Shown here in pieces: positions 1 through 6,582 of a stretch of DNA of 29,680 bases; within the stretch, counting starts at the first letter, position 1; each line of letters begins with the position of its first letter. Made by a program: the position numbers and the translations under genes. The notes under the pieces were generated by a model that was not told where the DNA came from, searched no databases, and worked only from the letters and a program-made list of their open reading frames with translations. This DNA is from Firmicutes bacterium UBA5010 (GTDB lineage Bacteria; Bacillota; Clostridia; Tissierellales; Sedimentibacteraceae): the NCBI GenBank assembly GCA_002396645.1, contig DGYI01000071.1:56621-86300 (forward strand), given 5' to 3'.

Positions 1-134
1 GAAGCAAGGGATAAGGGTTCAATGACATCGTTATCATTATTTGTATTAGTGCACGATGTCAATAATAAAAATATAACCGCTATCACTGTCAGGATTTTGG
101 ATATTTTTAAAATTGATAAAAATTTAGTTTTCAT
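1..134 (-). CDS. Lipoprotein, N-terminal part (runs off the window)
   Basis: Reading leftward from an ATG at 134, the frame stays open for 44 codons to the window edge. The start is well supported: a GGAGG lies a few bases upstream (about 138-145). The product begins with Lys-rich residues, then a hydrophobic stretch (about residues 13-25, LTVIAVIFLLL) ending in the lipobox LLTSC, so Cys28 would be lipidated after cleavage by signal peptidase II. The next residues are Asn/Asp/Thr-rich, typical of the flexible tether of a surface lipoprotein. The mature domain lies outside the window, so no function can be given; a solute-binding protein or a small surface lipoprotein are both possible. An overlapping plus-strand frame (22-345) has no comparable ribosome site and is rejected. 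Confidence 0.8.
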   Translation of the reverse strand, partial: MKTKFLSILKISKILTVIAVIFLLLTSCTNTNNDNDVIEPLSLA

Positions 135-534
135 TAAAATCCTCCATTCTGCCATCCAATGTGAAAAATCCTTGATTTTCACACCGGCTTTTCCAAAATA
201 TTTTCTGTGCCACATAATTAAAGACAACCTTGATTGTCTAAAATATAACATTCATTGTTTAAATTATTTTTTATACGCCAACCATACTAAGCTTAGTAAA
301 TATTTTATCATATATTATACATTATTGTTTAAAAAAATTGATTAAAAAGACATGAAGATGCTAAAAAAGACATGAAAAGGGTAAATAATACAATTTCACA
401 TTTTAAGGACTTTTGTTAAATATAACAAATCTAAGAGATATAGTCAATGAATTTTACCTAAGTTGCATAAAACAATTACTAAGTTTCCAAAATGTAAGTA
501 AATGCTTCCGGCGATATACAAAATCTATTAAATC
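135..534. other. Divergent intergenic region, no gene seen
   Basis: This AT-rich stretch lies between the leftward lipoprotein gene and the rightward purD promoter. Two hairpins fall in what would be the lipoprotein 5' leader: TGTGAAAAATC/GATTTTCACA at 160-183 (one bulged base) and AGACAA/TTGTCT at 222-239. Both have loops built on CCTTGA on the plus strand. A direct repeat AAAAAGACATGAA occurs at about 344-356 and 365-377. I see no convincing promoter for the lipoprotein gene and no known riboswitch motif. Confidence 0.5.
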
Positions 535-564
535 TTGACTTGACTGTTAATTTTACATTATAAT
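535..564 (+). promoter_or_regulatory. purD promoter
   Basis: A -35 TTGACT (535-540) and a perfect -10 TATAAT (559-564) are separated by 18 bp. Transcription would start near 571, giving purD a leader of about 140 nt that contains the tandem repeat at 603-670. Confidence 0.75.
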
Positions 565-602
565 AATATAGGAAATATCTGAAGAAAAATTCTCTTCACA
601 GT

Positions 603-670
603 GAAATAAATTTCACTTGGAAATAAATTTCACTTGGAAATAAATTTCACTTGGAAATAAATTTCACCTA
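603..670. repeat. Four tandem 17-bp units in the purD leader
   Basis: The unit GAAATAAATTTCACTTG is repeated four times head to tail (603, 620, 637, 654); only the last unit ends differently (CTA for TTG). Each unit carries the near-palindrome GAAATaAATTTC, so the array can fold into several alternative short hairpins. It is flanked by two interlocked inverted repeats: CATTATAATAAT (556-567) with ATTATTATAATG (672-683), and CTCTTCAC (592-599) with GTGAAGAG (686-693). The second arm lies just before the purD ribosome site. The arrangement A-B-A'-B' cannot nest, so the arms are alternative or pseudoknotted. Confidence 0.8.
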
Positions 671-710
671 AATTATTATAATGCCGTGAAGAGCTGTAAT
701 GGAGGAAAGC

Positions 711-1967
711 ATGAAAGTATTAGTAGTTGGAAGCGGCGCACGAGAGCACGCTATTTGTTATAAATTAAAACAAAGTAAAATACTTACCAAGTTATACTGT
801 GCACCGGGCAATGCAGGTATATCATCTATAGCGGAATGTGTAGACATAAAAGCAGAGGATGTAGAAAAAATAACTGAATTTTCTTATAATAATAAAATTG
901 ATTTTGTAATGGTAGGTCCTGAAGTTCCTCTTGTCGACGGACTTGTGGATGAACTCGAAAAAAAGGGAATAAAGGCATTCGGTCCTAAAAAGGCAGGGGC
1001 TATGCTTGAAGGCAGCAAATCATATTCAAAGGATTTTATGCAAAAATATAATATTCCCACTGCAAAATACAAAACATATACCGACTGTGAAAAAGCACTT
1101 GAGGGGCTTAAAGAATTCAGCCTCCCCATAGTTATAAAGGCAGACGGTCTTGCCGCCGGAAAGGGTGTTTTAATATGCAATACAATCAAAGAAGCACAAG
1201 AAGGAATCAAGGCTATACTTGAGGACAAACAATTTGGCAATGCAGGCAGCAGCCTTGTATTAGAAGAATTTTTAGATGGAATCGAAGCCTCTTTGCTCTG
1301 TTTTGTAAATGGCAAAGAAATAATACCAATGGAGAGTGCAAGGGATTATAAAAGAGCTTATGACAATGACCTGGGTCTGAACACCGGCGGTATGGGCTGT
1401 TTTTCTCCTAATTCTATATATACTGACGAATTAAAGTCATATATCAAAACCCATATAATTGATAATACCTTAAACGGATTATTGCAAGAAAATATTGATT
1501 TTAGAGGAGTCTTATTCATAGGGCTTATGACTAAGGATAATAAAGCAAATGTAATAGAGTATAACGCTCGCTTTGGAGACCCTGAAACAGAAGTTGTACT
1601 TCCAAGACTAGATGCCGATTTATTGGATATCATGCTTAAAACTGCTGATGGTACATTAAAGCAATCTGATTTAGTATGGTCGGATAAAAAATGTGTGACT
1701 GTGATACTTGCTTCGGGCGGCTATCCTGAAAGCTATGAAAAAGGAAAGGAAATTTTCGGTCTGGACAAGATAGACAGTGATGTTATGGTATTCCATGCAG
1801 GTACAAGCTTTAAAGACAACAAAATAGTAACAAACGGCGGACGTGTATTGGCTGTAAGCTGTCTGGCGGATACTATCAAAAATGCAAGAGAAAAAGTATA
1901 TCAAAATATTAAAAGGATAAGCTTTGACAAAATGGAATACAGAACCGACATAGCAAAACTTGACTAA
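711..1967 (+). CDS. purD: Phosphoribosylamine-glycine ligase (GAR synthetase)
   Basis: Cytosolic enzyme of purine synthesis: it joins phosphoribosylamine and glycine with ATP to give GAR. The 418-residue length fits the family. Visible landmarks are the N-terminal VLVVGSGAREHA, the GPE of the PurD N-domain, the ATP-grasp segment KADGLAAGKGV, GGMG, and NARFGDPE, which binds metal and phosphates. An in-frame ATG exists at 699, but the start at 711 is preferred because the GGAGG at 701-705 serves it and because MKVLVVGSG is the usual N-terminus. The gene stands alone here, not in a pur operon, behind its own promoter and a repeat-bearing leader. No PurR box or purine riboswitch is evident. No strong terminator follows; only a weak AT-rich hairpin lies near 1990-2014. 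Confidence 0.97.
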   Translation: MKVLVVGSGAREHAICYKLKQSKILTKLYCAPGNAGISSIAECVDIKAEDVEKITEFSYNNKIDFVMVGPEVPLVDGLVDELEKKGIKAFGPKKAGAMLEGSKSYSKDFMQKYNIPTAKYKTYTDCEKALEGLKEFSLPIVIKADGLAAGKGVLICNTIKEAQEGIKAILEDKQFGNAGSSLVLEEFLDGIEASLLCFVNGKEIIPMESARDYKRAYDNDLGLNTGGMGCFSPNSIYTDELKSYIKTHIIDNTLNGLLQENIDFRGVLFIGLMTKDNKANVIEYNARFGDPETEVVLPRLDADLLDIMLKTADGTLKQSDLVWSDKKCVTVILASGGYPESYEKGKEIFGLDKIDSDVMVFHAGTSFKDNKIVTNGGRVLAVSCLADTIKNAREKVYQNIKRISFDKMEYRTDIAKLD

Positions 1968-2074
1968 AATTAATGCTTTTTTTACGATTTGTAAATATAT
2001 TTCTTGTAATTTACAGATTTTCTGATAAAATTAGTATAGCAAATCTTTAAATAATGATGAAAATATAACCCGAA

Positions 2075-2144
2075 CCCATGCACAAAATATTATCCCCTTT
2101 TTTTCAAAAAGGGTTTGGCATCATTGTGCAAATATATGCATGGG
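2075..2144. repeat. Inverted-repeat element upstream of the SEC-C gene
   Basis: Outer arms CCCATGCA (2075-2082) and TGCATGGG (2137-2144) are perfect complements. An alternative pairing uses GCACAA against TTGTGC, and an inner hairpin pairs CCCTTTTT with AAAAAGGG around 2095-2113. The 70-bp unit could be a folded leader for the next gene, a terminator for purD, or a small mobile remnant. Confidence 0.55.
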
Positions 2145-2177
2145 TATAGTTATGTTAAAAAATATACGGAGGTAATT

Positions 2178-2675
2178 ATGAGTTTATATAAAGAATGGAC
2201 CGAAGATTTGGAAAATATCAAAACTCAAGAAGATTATACTGAATTTTGGAAAAAATATATGGTTAAAGAAACTGATATATACAAAAAAATTCTCGGTGAA
2301 AATAACCCTGTTATAAGCGGAACTGTAAAAGAGCTTTCGGAAAAATTCGAATGCACCGCAAAACAATTTGTCGGATTCTTGGACGGAGCAAATACAAGCT
2401 TTAAGGAAGAGCTTAAGCTTGATGATATAACGGAAGAAACTCAAATCAATGCTGAATTTGAATTTGAAAAATTGCTTTGGAACATGCATGAAGCTAAGGC
2501 AGAATGGCTGTTTGGATTGAAAGAATGGGACAATATAATTCCTGAGGAAAGAAGAAAAGAAATCAGAAAAGATTTTAATCGCTCTAAGCAGGTTATCAAT
2601 GAAAGCAAAGTAGGCAGAAACAACCCATGTCCATGCGGCTCAGGTAAAAAATATAAGAAATGCTGCGGCAAATAA
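2178..2675 (+). CDS. SEC-C zinc-motif protein
   Basis: A 165-residue, highly charged, probably all-helical protein. Its last 21 residues form a textbook SEC-C motif, RNNPCPCGSGKKYKKCC, the Zn-binding CxC...CC module also found at the C-terminus of SecA. The motif mediates protein or ribosome contacts in SecA. Its role in small stand-alone proteins like this one is not established, so no specific function is claimed. The start at 2178 is chosen because GGAGG at 2168-2172 precedes it; an upstream in-frame ATG at 2115 lies inside the inverted-repeat element and lacks a ribosome site. A terminator follows directly, so the gene is monocistronic. Confidence 0.85.
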   Translation: MSLYKEWTEDLENIKTQEDYTEFWKKYMVKETDIYKKILGENNPVISGTVKELSEKFECTAKQFVGFLDGANTSFKEELKLDDITEETQINAEFEFEKLLWNMHEAKAEWLFGLKEWDNIIPEERRKEIRKDFNRSKQVINESKVGRNNPCPCGSGKKYKKCCGK

Positions 2676-2690
2676 ATGAAAACTTATTGA

Positions 2691-2721
2691 AAAACACCCT
2701 CTTATCAGGGTGTTATTTTTT
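2691..2721 (+). terminator. Rho-independent terminator after the SEC-C gene
   Basis: The stem AACACCCT (2693-2700) / AGGGTGTT (2707-2714) with a six-base loop is followed by ATTTTTT. Confidence 0.9.
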
Positions 2722-2838
2722 ACTGAATTTTATTTTGACAGTTATATTCTTTTCAATAAACATTAATTTGTTATATTTTAAAATTACGCGCACATTTTTT
2801 GATTATGATACGTTATACATAATGAAAGGGGGTTTCTT

Positions 2839-3300
2839 ATGTCTGTAACATTACAAGAGCAATATGACAAAATATACCGATACTGTTATTTCAAAATAAG
2901 GAATAAAGAGGCGGCGGAAGATTTAACTCAGAAAACTTTTCTGAATTACTTCAGTCAAAAATCATACATAAATAAAGGGAAGCCTCTTGCTTATCTCTAT
3001 ACTATATCTAAAAATTTATGTATTGATTTTTACAGAAAAAACAATATAGAGCAAAGTCTTGACGTGGAAGTAAAAGCGGATGATGCTATTTCCTCATTTG
3101 AAACAAATTATGTTGTAAAACAGGCAGTATCTACATTGCAAAATGATCTTCAAGAAATACTCTTGCTTCGTTTTGCAAATGAACTTGGCATTGGTCAGAT
3201 AGCAGAAATTATGGGTATTTCTCGGTTTTCGGTTTATCGTAAATTAAATTTGGCAATTGACAAGCTAAAAATTATATTAAGTGAGGAGGATTTTTCGTGA
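2839..3300 (+). CDS. ECF-type RNA polymerase sigma factor
   Basis: A 153-residue sigma-70-family protein of the small extracytoplasmic-function size. Region 2 is seen in YRYCYFKIRNKEAAEDLTQK followed by AYLYTISKNLCIDFYRK (about residues 12-75); the DLTQ(K)TF segment is the classic region 2 signature. Region 4 is a helix-turn-helix near residues 105-150 (LLRFANELGIGQIAEIMGIS). The start is fixed by a GGGGG-rich ribosome site and ATG at 2839. It opens a four-gene operon: its stop codon overlaps the GTG start of the next gene (GTGA, 3297-3300), so translation is probably coupled. Sigma factors in such operons usually activate their own promoter, but I cannot identify that promoter in 2722-2838. 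No zinc-binding (HxxxCxxC) anti-sigma factor is present. Confidence 0.9.
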   Translation: MSVTLQEQYDKIYRYCYFKIRNKEAAEDLTQKTFLNYFSQKSYINKGKPLAYLYTISKNLCIDFYRKNNIEQSLDVEVKADDAISSFETNYVVKQAVSTLQNDLQEILLLRFANELGIGQIAEIMGISRFSVYRKLNLAIDKLKIILSEEDFS

Positions 3301-4028
3301 AAAATAACTTAAAAAATCAATTAAAGTCAGCCTTTGAAGCTCCTATGCCTATAGGAAAGAATTCCTTTTTGAGCAAATTTGATTATCCTAAAGCAAGCAA
3401 ATTTGAGTTTATCAAATCCCAATTATCTTATATCAGAAAACGTGTATGGTTTTTATCCTTATTTTTATTTGCAGCCACACTTACAGGTATGTATTTTTAT
3501 AAAGTCTCTTACTCTTTTATATGGATTATCTCATCTGCTCTGCCCTTTATCTCTCTTGTCAGTATACTGGAGATTGTCAGAAGCAGCACATATAATATGG
3601 AAGAACTTGAAATAAGCTGTAAACACAATCTTTTGGAACTAAGCCTTATTCGCTTAGGGATACTCGGAGCAAGCAATTTTATTGTCTTGATAAGCATTTT
3701 GCTTTTATTTAACAAAAATACGGATTTCGGATTTTTCAGATTAGGATTATACTTAACTACGCCGTTTCTTCTTAATTGCTGTTTATCACTGCTTATTATA
3801 AATTGTTTAAAAAGCAGAGAAATTATTTATATTTGCAGTGGCACCACAGTCTTTATAAGCATACTGAATACTCTTGTCTCAACTCAAGCAGACTATATTT
3901 ATACAGAAAAATATTGGATATTTTGGGCTATTGCATTTATTATTTCAACCGCATCAAGTACTAAAGAACTCATCAAATTAGTAAAAAAAATGGAGGAGCT
4001 ACAATGGAACTTACAGTTGACCGCGTAA
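3297..4028 (+). CDS. Polytopic membrane protein, possible anti-sigma partner
   Basis: A 243-residue protein starting with GTG inside the sigma-factor stop codon; the ribosome site GAGGAGG lies at about 3284-3290. A cytosolic N-terminus of about 50 residues is followed by roughly six hydrophobic segments (near residues 50-68, 74-92, 122-140, 147-168, 178-195 and 207-222). No catalytic motif is seen. Its place between an ECF sigma factor and an ABC transporter, and the soluble N-terminus before the first membrane span, suggest that it holds or senses for the sigma factor. That is inference from position only. It overlaps the next gene by 25 bp. Confidence 0.8.
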   Translation: MKNNLKNQLKSAFEAPMPIGKNSFLSKFDYPKASKFEFIKSQLSYIRKRVWFLSLFLFAATLTGMYFYKVSYSFIWIISSALPFISLVSILEIVRSSTYNMEELEISCKHNLLELSLIRLGILGASNFIVLISILLLFNKNTDFGFFRLGLYLTTPFLLNCCLSLLIINCLKSREIIYICSGTTVFISILNTLVSTQADYIYTEKYWIFWAIAFIISTASSTKELIKLVKKMEELQWNLQLTA

Positions 4029-4873
4029 CAAAGCAATATAAAAGCAAAATTGCCGTCGATCGAATTTCCTTGAACTTGACAAAAGGTGTTTATGGACTTT
4101 TAGGCGAAAACGGTGCAGGTAAAACCACTTTAATGAGGATGATTTGCGGTATATTAAAACCTACAAGCGGAGAAATCAAATTTAACGGAACAGATGTAAG
4201 CCATGAGGACTATCGTGATGTGCTCGGATATCTGCCGCAGGATTTCGGATACTATCCTGATTTTACCGCAACAGAATTTTTACACTACATGGCAAGTCTT
4301 AAAGGATTAACAAAGCATAGATCAAAAGAAAAATCAGCAGAGCTTTTAGAGCTTGTATCCCTGACGGATATTGCAAAAAGAAAAATCAAAACTTTTTCAG
4401 GCGGCATGAAACAACGATTAGGAATTGCTCAAGCAATGCTTAATAATCCAAAATTTTTAATTTTGGATGAACCTACGGCAGGACTTGACCCCAAAGAACG
4501 TGTACGCTTTCGGAATCTTATATCAAATCTCGGTTCAGACAGAATTGTATTGTTATCAACTCATATTGTATCCGATATTGAAAATATCGCAGAAACAATT
4601 TTGATAATGAAAAACGGTCAGATTATCAGCAACAAAAGTCTGCATGATACCATGAAGACTGTAAACAACAAGATTTTTGAATGTACTGTAGATAATAAAA
4701 CAGCAAAAAATTTAACTTCCCTGTATCCTATAATAAACATACGACAAGAAAAGGAAAAAATATTTTTACGTCTTGTATGCGATAAAAAGCCTTACGAAAA
4801 TGCAATTTCTGTAAGTGCTACATTAGAGGATCTGTATTTATATCATTTCAGCGAGGTGAGAAAAAATGTCTGA
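4004..4873 (+). CDS. ABC transporter ATP-binding protein
   Basis: A 289-residue ABC ATPase with all expected motifs in order: Walker A GENGAGKTT (residues 34-42), Q-loop QDFGYY (about 77), signature FSGGMKQRLG (about 132), Walker B LILDEPTAGLDP (about 155) and H-loop STHIVSD (about 187). A C-terminal domain of about 70 residues follows, as in exporters for antibiotics, bacteriocins or Na+. The ribosome site GGAGG lies inside the preceding gene, and the start overlaps that gene by 25 bp. It pairs with the permease encoded next, with which it overlaps by 8 bp. The substrate cannot be told from sequence. Confidence 0.95.
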   Translation: MELTVDRVTKQYKSKIAVDRISLNLTKGVYGLLGENGAGKTTLMRMICGILKPTSGEIKFNGTDVSHEDYRDVLGYLPQDFGYYPDFTATEFLHYMASLKGLTKHRSKEKSAELLELVSLTDIAKRKIKTFSGGMKQRLGIAQAMLNNPKFLILDEPTAGLDPKERVRFRNLISNLGSDRIVLLSTHIVSDIENIAETILIMKNGQIISNKSLHDTMKTVNNKIFECTVDNKTAKNLTSLYPIINIRQEKEKIFLRLVCDKKPYENAISVSATLEDLYLYHFSEVRKNV

Positions 4874-6143
4874 TTTTTTTAGACTTGCAATTTTTGAATA
4901 TAAAAAAATTTTGAAAAGAAAAAACACTTGGGTCAGTATATTTATGATTTTAATTGTTTTGGTATTATTAGTCATGAGCTCAATAACAGGTGCCGATTAT
5001 TGGCACTCAGAAGGTGGAACACCTGTATTTGAAGCTATGAAACTTGACAAAGAAGTTGTTTGTTCAAAAACAGGAATTATTGATGAAGCATTTATAAAGG
5101 AAGCAATCGAGCAAAATGCTCTTATGCTTGCAGATGACAAAAATTATGTTATAAATGATTATGGAAAACACCTAAAAAGCAGTGCTTATATAAAATATAT
5201 TTTACCATATAAAAATGCTGTTAATATCATAAACAGCATATATGAAACAAATCCGGTAAATCTTTCTACTAACGGATTCCAAATTATTAATATGAGCAGT
5301 ATAAAGCCCATAGATACGCTTTCGCTTAACGATACAAAAAATTTCTATACTGATATAAATAAAGCAGCAAGCAATTATATCAGCAATTTAACTTTTTTAT
5401 CGCAAAATGAAAAGAACATGCATCTTGAGATGCTTTCAAGGGTAGAAACTCCATACCGCAACGACCATTATGACGGTTATTTACACTTTAATATGAGTTT
5501 GCAGGTGATTGCTTTAATTATATTGATAGTTATTGCAATTTGTATTTCACCAATCTTCGCAAACGAATATTACATGAAAACAGACCAAATTATATTATCG
5601 TCAAAATACGGAAAAAGCAAGGTTATTTTTGCAAAGCTTTTTACAGGCATAAGCTTCTCGGTGGGTATATCATTTGTGACAATATTTGTATTTCTCCTGT
5701 CCATGTTATCGGTACATGGTTTTAACGGGGCTGATATGGCAATACAAACGATAGATGTTTATTCAACATATCCTGTAAACCTGCTTCAGGCAAGCTTAAT
5801 TTCCGCTGCGGTTACTGTTTTTACAGCATTACTTTTCGGGATGCTTTCCATGTTGCTTTCGTCACTGCTCAAATCTTCATTTTTATCTGTTATAATTTCA
5901 TTCTTGATTTTGCTTTTGCCTGCAATAATCAATGTATCACCAAAAGATAGATTACTGTACCAGATTATTCAGGTTTTTCCTGCAAGAGCAGCGCAGTTTT
6001 CTAACATTTTTTCAAATTATATGTTTGAATTTTTCGGTTTTATATTTACACCGGCAAAATTTTATATTATATTTTCAATAATAGGTACTTTATTACTGGT
6101 TCCGCTTGCAAAAAATGCTTTTAAAAATCATCAAATAGGATAA
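4866..6143 (+). CDS. ABC-2 type transporter permease
   Basis: A 425-residue membrane protein with one N-terminal span (about residues 22-38), a large external loop of about 175 residues, and five or more C-terminal spans (about 212-232, 256-284, 308-334, 339-357, 390-415). This is the usual topology of ABC-2/BcrB/NatB-like exporters whose loop faces outward. It is the last gene of the sigma-factor operon and its start overlaps the ATPase stop. The operon ends at the hairpin at 6149-6183. Together with the ATPase it would form an exporter induced by the linked sigma factor. Lipid or antimicrobial-peptide export is plausible but unproven. Confidence 0.9.
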   Translation: MSDFFRLAIFEYKKILKRKNTWVSIFMILIVLVLLVMSSITGADYWHSEGGTPVFEAMKLDKEVVCSKTGIIDEAFIKEAIEQNALMLADDKNYVINDYGKHLKSSAYIKYILPYKNAVNIINSIYETNPVNLSTNGFQIINMSSIKPIDTLSLNDTKNFYTDINKAASNYISNLTFLSQNEKNMHLEMLSRVETPYRNDHYDGYLHFNMSLQVIALIILIVIAICISPIFANEYYMKTDQIILSSKYGKSKVIFAKLFTGISFSVGISFVTIFVFLLSMLSVHGFNGADMAIQTIDVYSTYPVNLLQASLISAAVTVFTALLFGMLSMLLSSLLKSSFLSVIISFLILLLPAIINVSPKDRLLYQIIQVFPARAAQFSNIFSNYMFEFFGFIFTPAKFYIIFSIIGTLLLVPLAKNAFKNHQIG

Positions 6144-6148
6144 TAATT

Positions 6149-6190
6149 AAGAAACTGCTGATATATCATATCAACAGTTTCTTATCTTTT
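6149..6190 (+). terminator. Terminator of the sigma/ABC operon
   Basis: Outer stem AAGAAACTG (6149-6157) / CAGTTTCTT (6175-6183) continues after one mismatch into TGATAT/ATATCA, followed by ATCTTTT. It lies between convergent genes and may serve both directions. Confidence 0.85.
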
Positions 6191-6209
6191 GAATTATAAA
6201 TAATTCAGT

Positions 6210-6488
6210 CTAAAATAACAGCCACCACCAAAACAACGGAACAAACGGTGAATTATATCTTGGTCCCCAAGGTCCAGGTCCCGGTCCCGGACGTCTTCTC
6301 CAACCCGGTCTGTTCCACATTCTTTGTGACATATCCTCGCTGTAAGGAGTCATTGCTCCATAATAATCCCAAGGTTGCATAGCATCCATGTTAAACATAT
6401 CCCAATTTGGCAAATCTTCCTGAGAAAAATCAGGCGGTACCATATTGTTTAATTTTAGATATTCTACGAATAATTCTTTATTTGTCAT
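6210..6488 (-). CDS. Small Pro/Gly/Trp-rich protein with a hydrophobic C-terminus
   Basis: A 92-residue protein with a strong ribosome site (GGGGGG just upstream of the ATG at 6488). The N-terminal third is ordinary and acidic (MTNKELFVEYLKLNNMVPPD). The middle is rich in Trp, Met, Asp and Tyr. Residues about 62-76 form a basic and Pro-Gly block (RRRPGPGPGPWGP), and the chain ends in FVPLFWWWLLF. The hydrophobic tail is too short for a normal membrane span, so it may insert at an interface or pack in an assembly. The gene lies 94 bp downstream of nrdJ on the same strand, but its own ribosome site and unrelated composition make a functional link doubtful. I do not recognise the family. GC is locally raised in the Pro-Gly block. 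Confidence 0.7.
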   Translation of the reverse strand: MTNKELFVEYLKLNNMVPPDFSQEDLPNWDMFNMDAMQPWDYYGAMTPYSEDMSQRMWNRPGWRRRPGPGPGPWGPRYNSPFVPLFWWWLLF

Positions 6489-6582
6489 TATATCCCCCCT
6501 AATATATATGCTTTATTTTATGTGCTTTGATATGATTTGTGAGTAATATTTATATTTTAGGAGCATATAATATTTAATTTTA

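Noticed and set aside
22..345. 107-residue plus-strand frame at the left edge
   Set aside because: No ribosome site, and it opposes a well-supported lipoprotein start with GGAGG and a lipobox on the minus strand.
603..670. CRISPR array
   Set aside because: The units are directly adjacent with no unique spacers, and no cas gene is present.
884..1315. 143-residue minus-strand frame inside purD
   Set aside because: Antisense shadow of a conserved gene; no ribosome site and Ser/Pro-rich composition typical of shadows.
2115..2177. Longer start of the SEC-C gene
   Set aside because: The extension runs through the inverted-repeat element and has no ribosome site; the ATG at 2178 has GGAGG.
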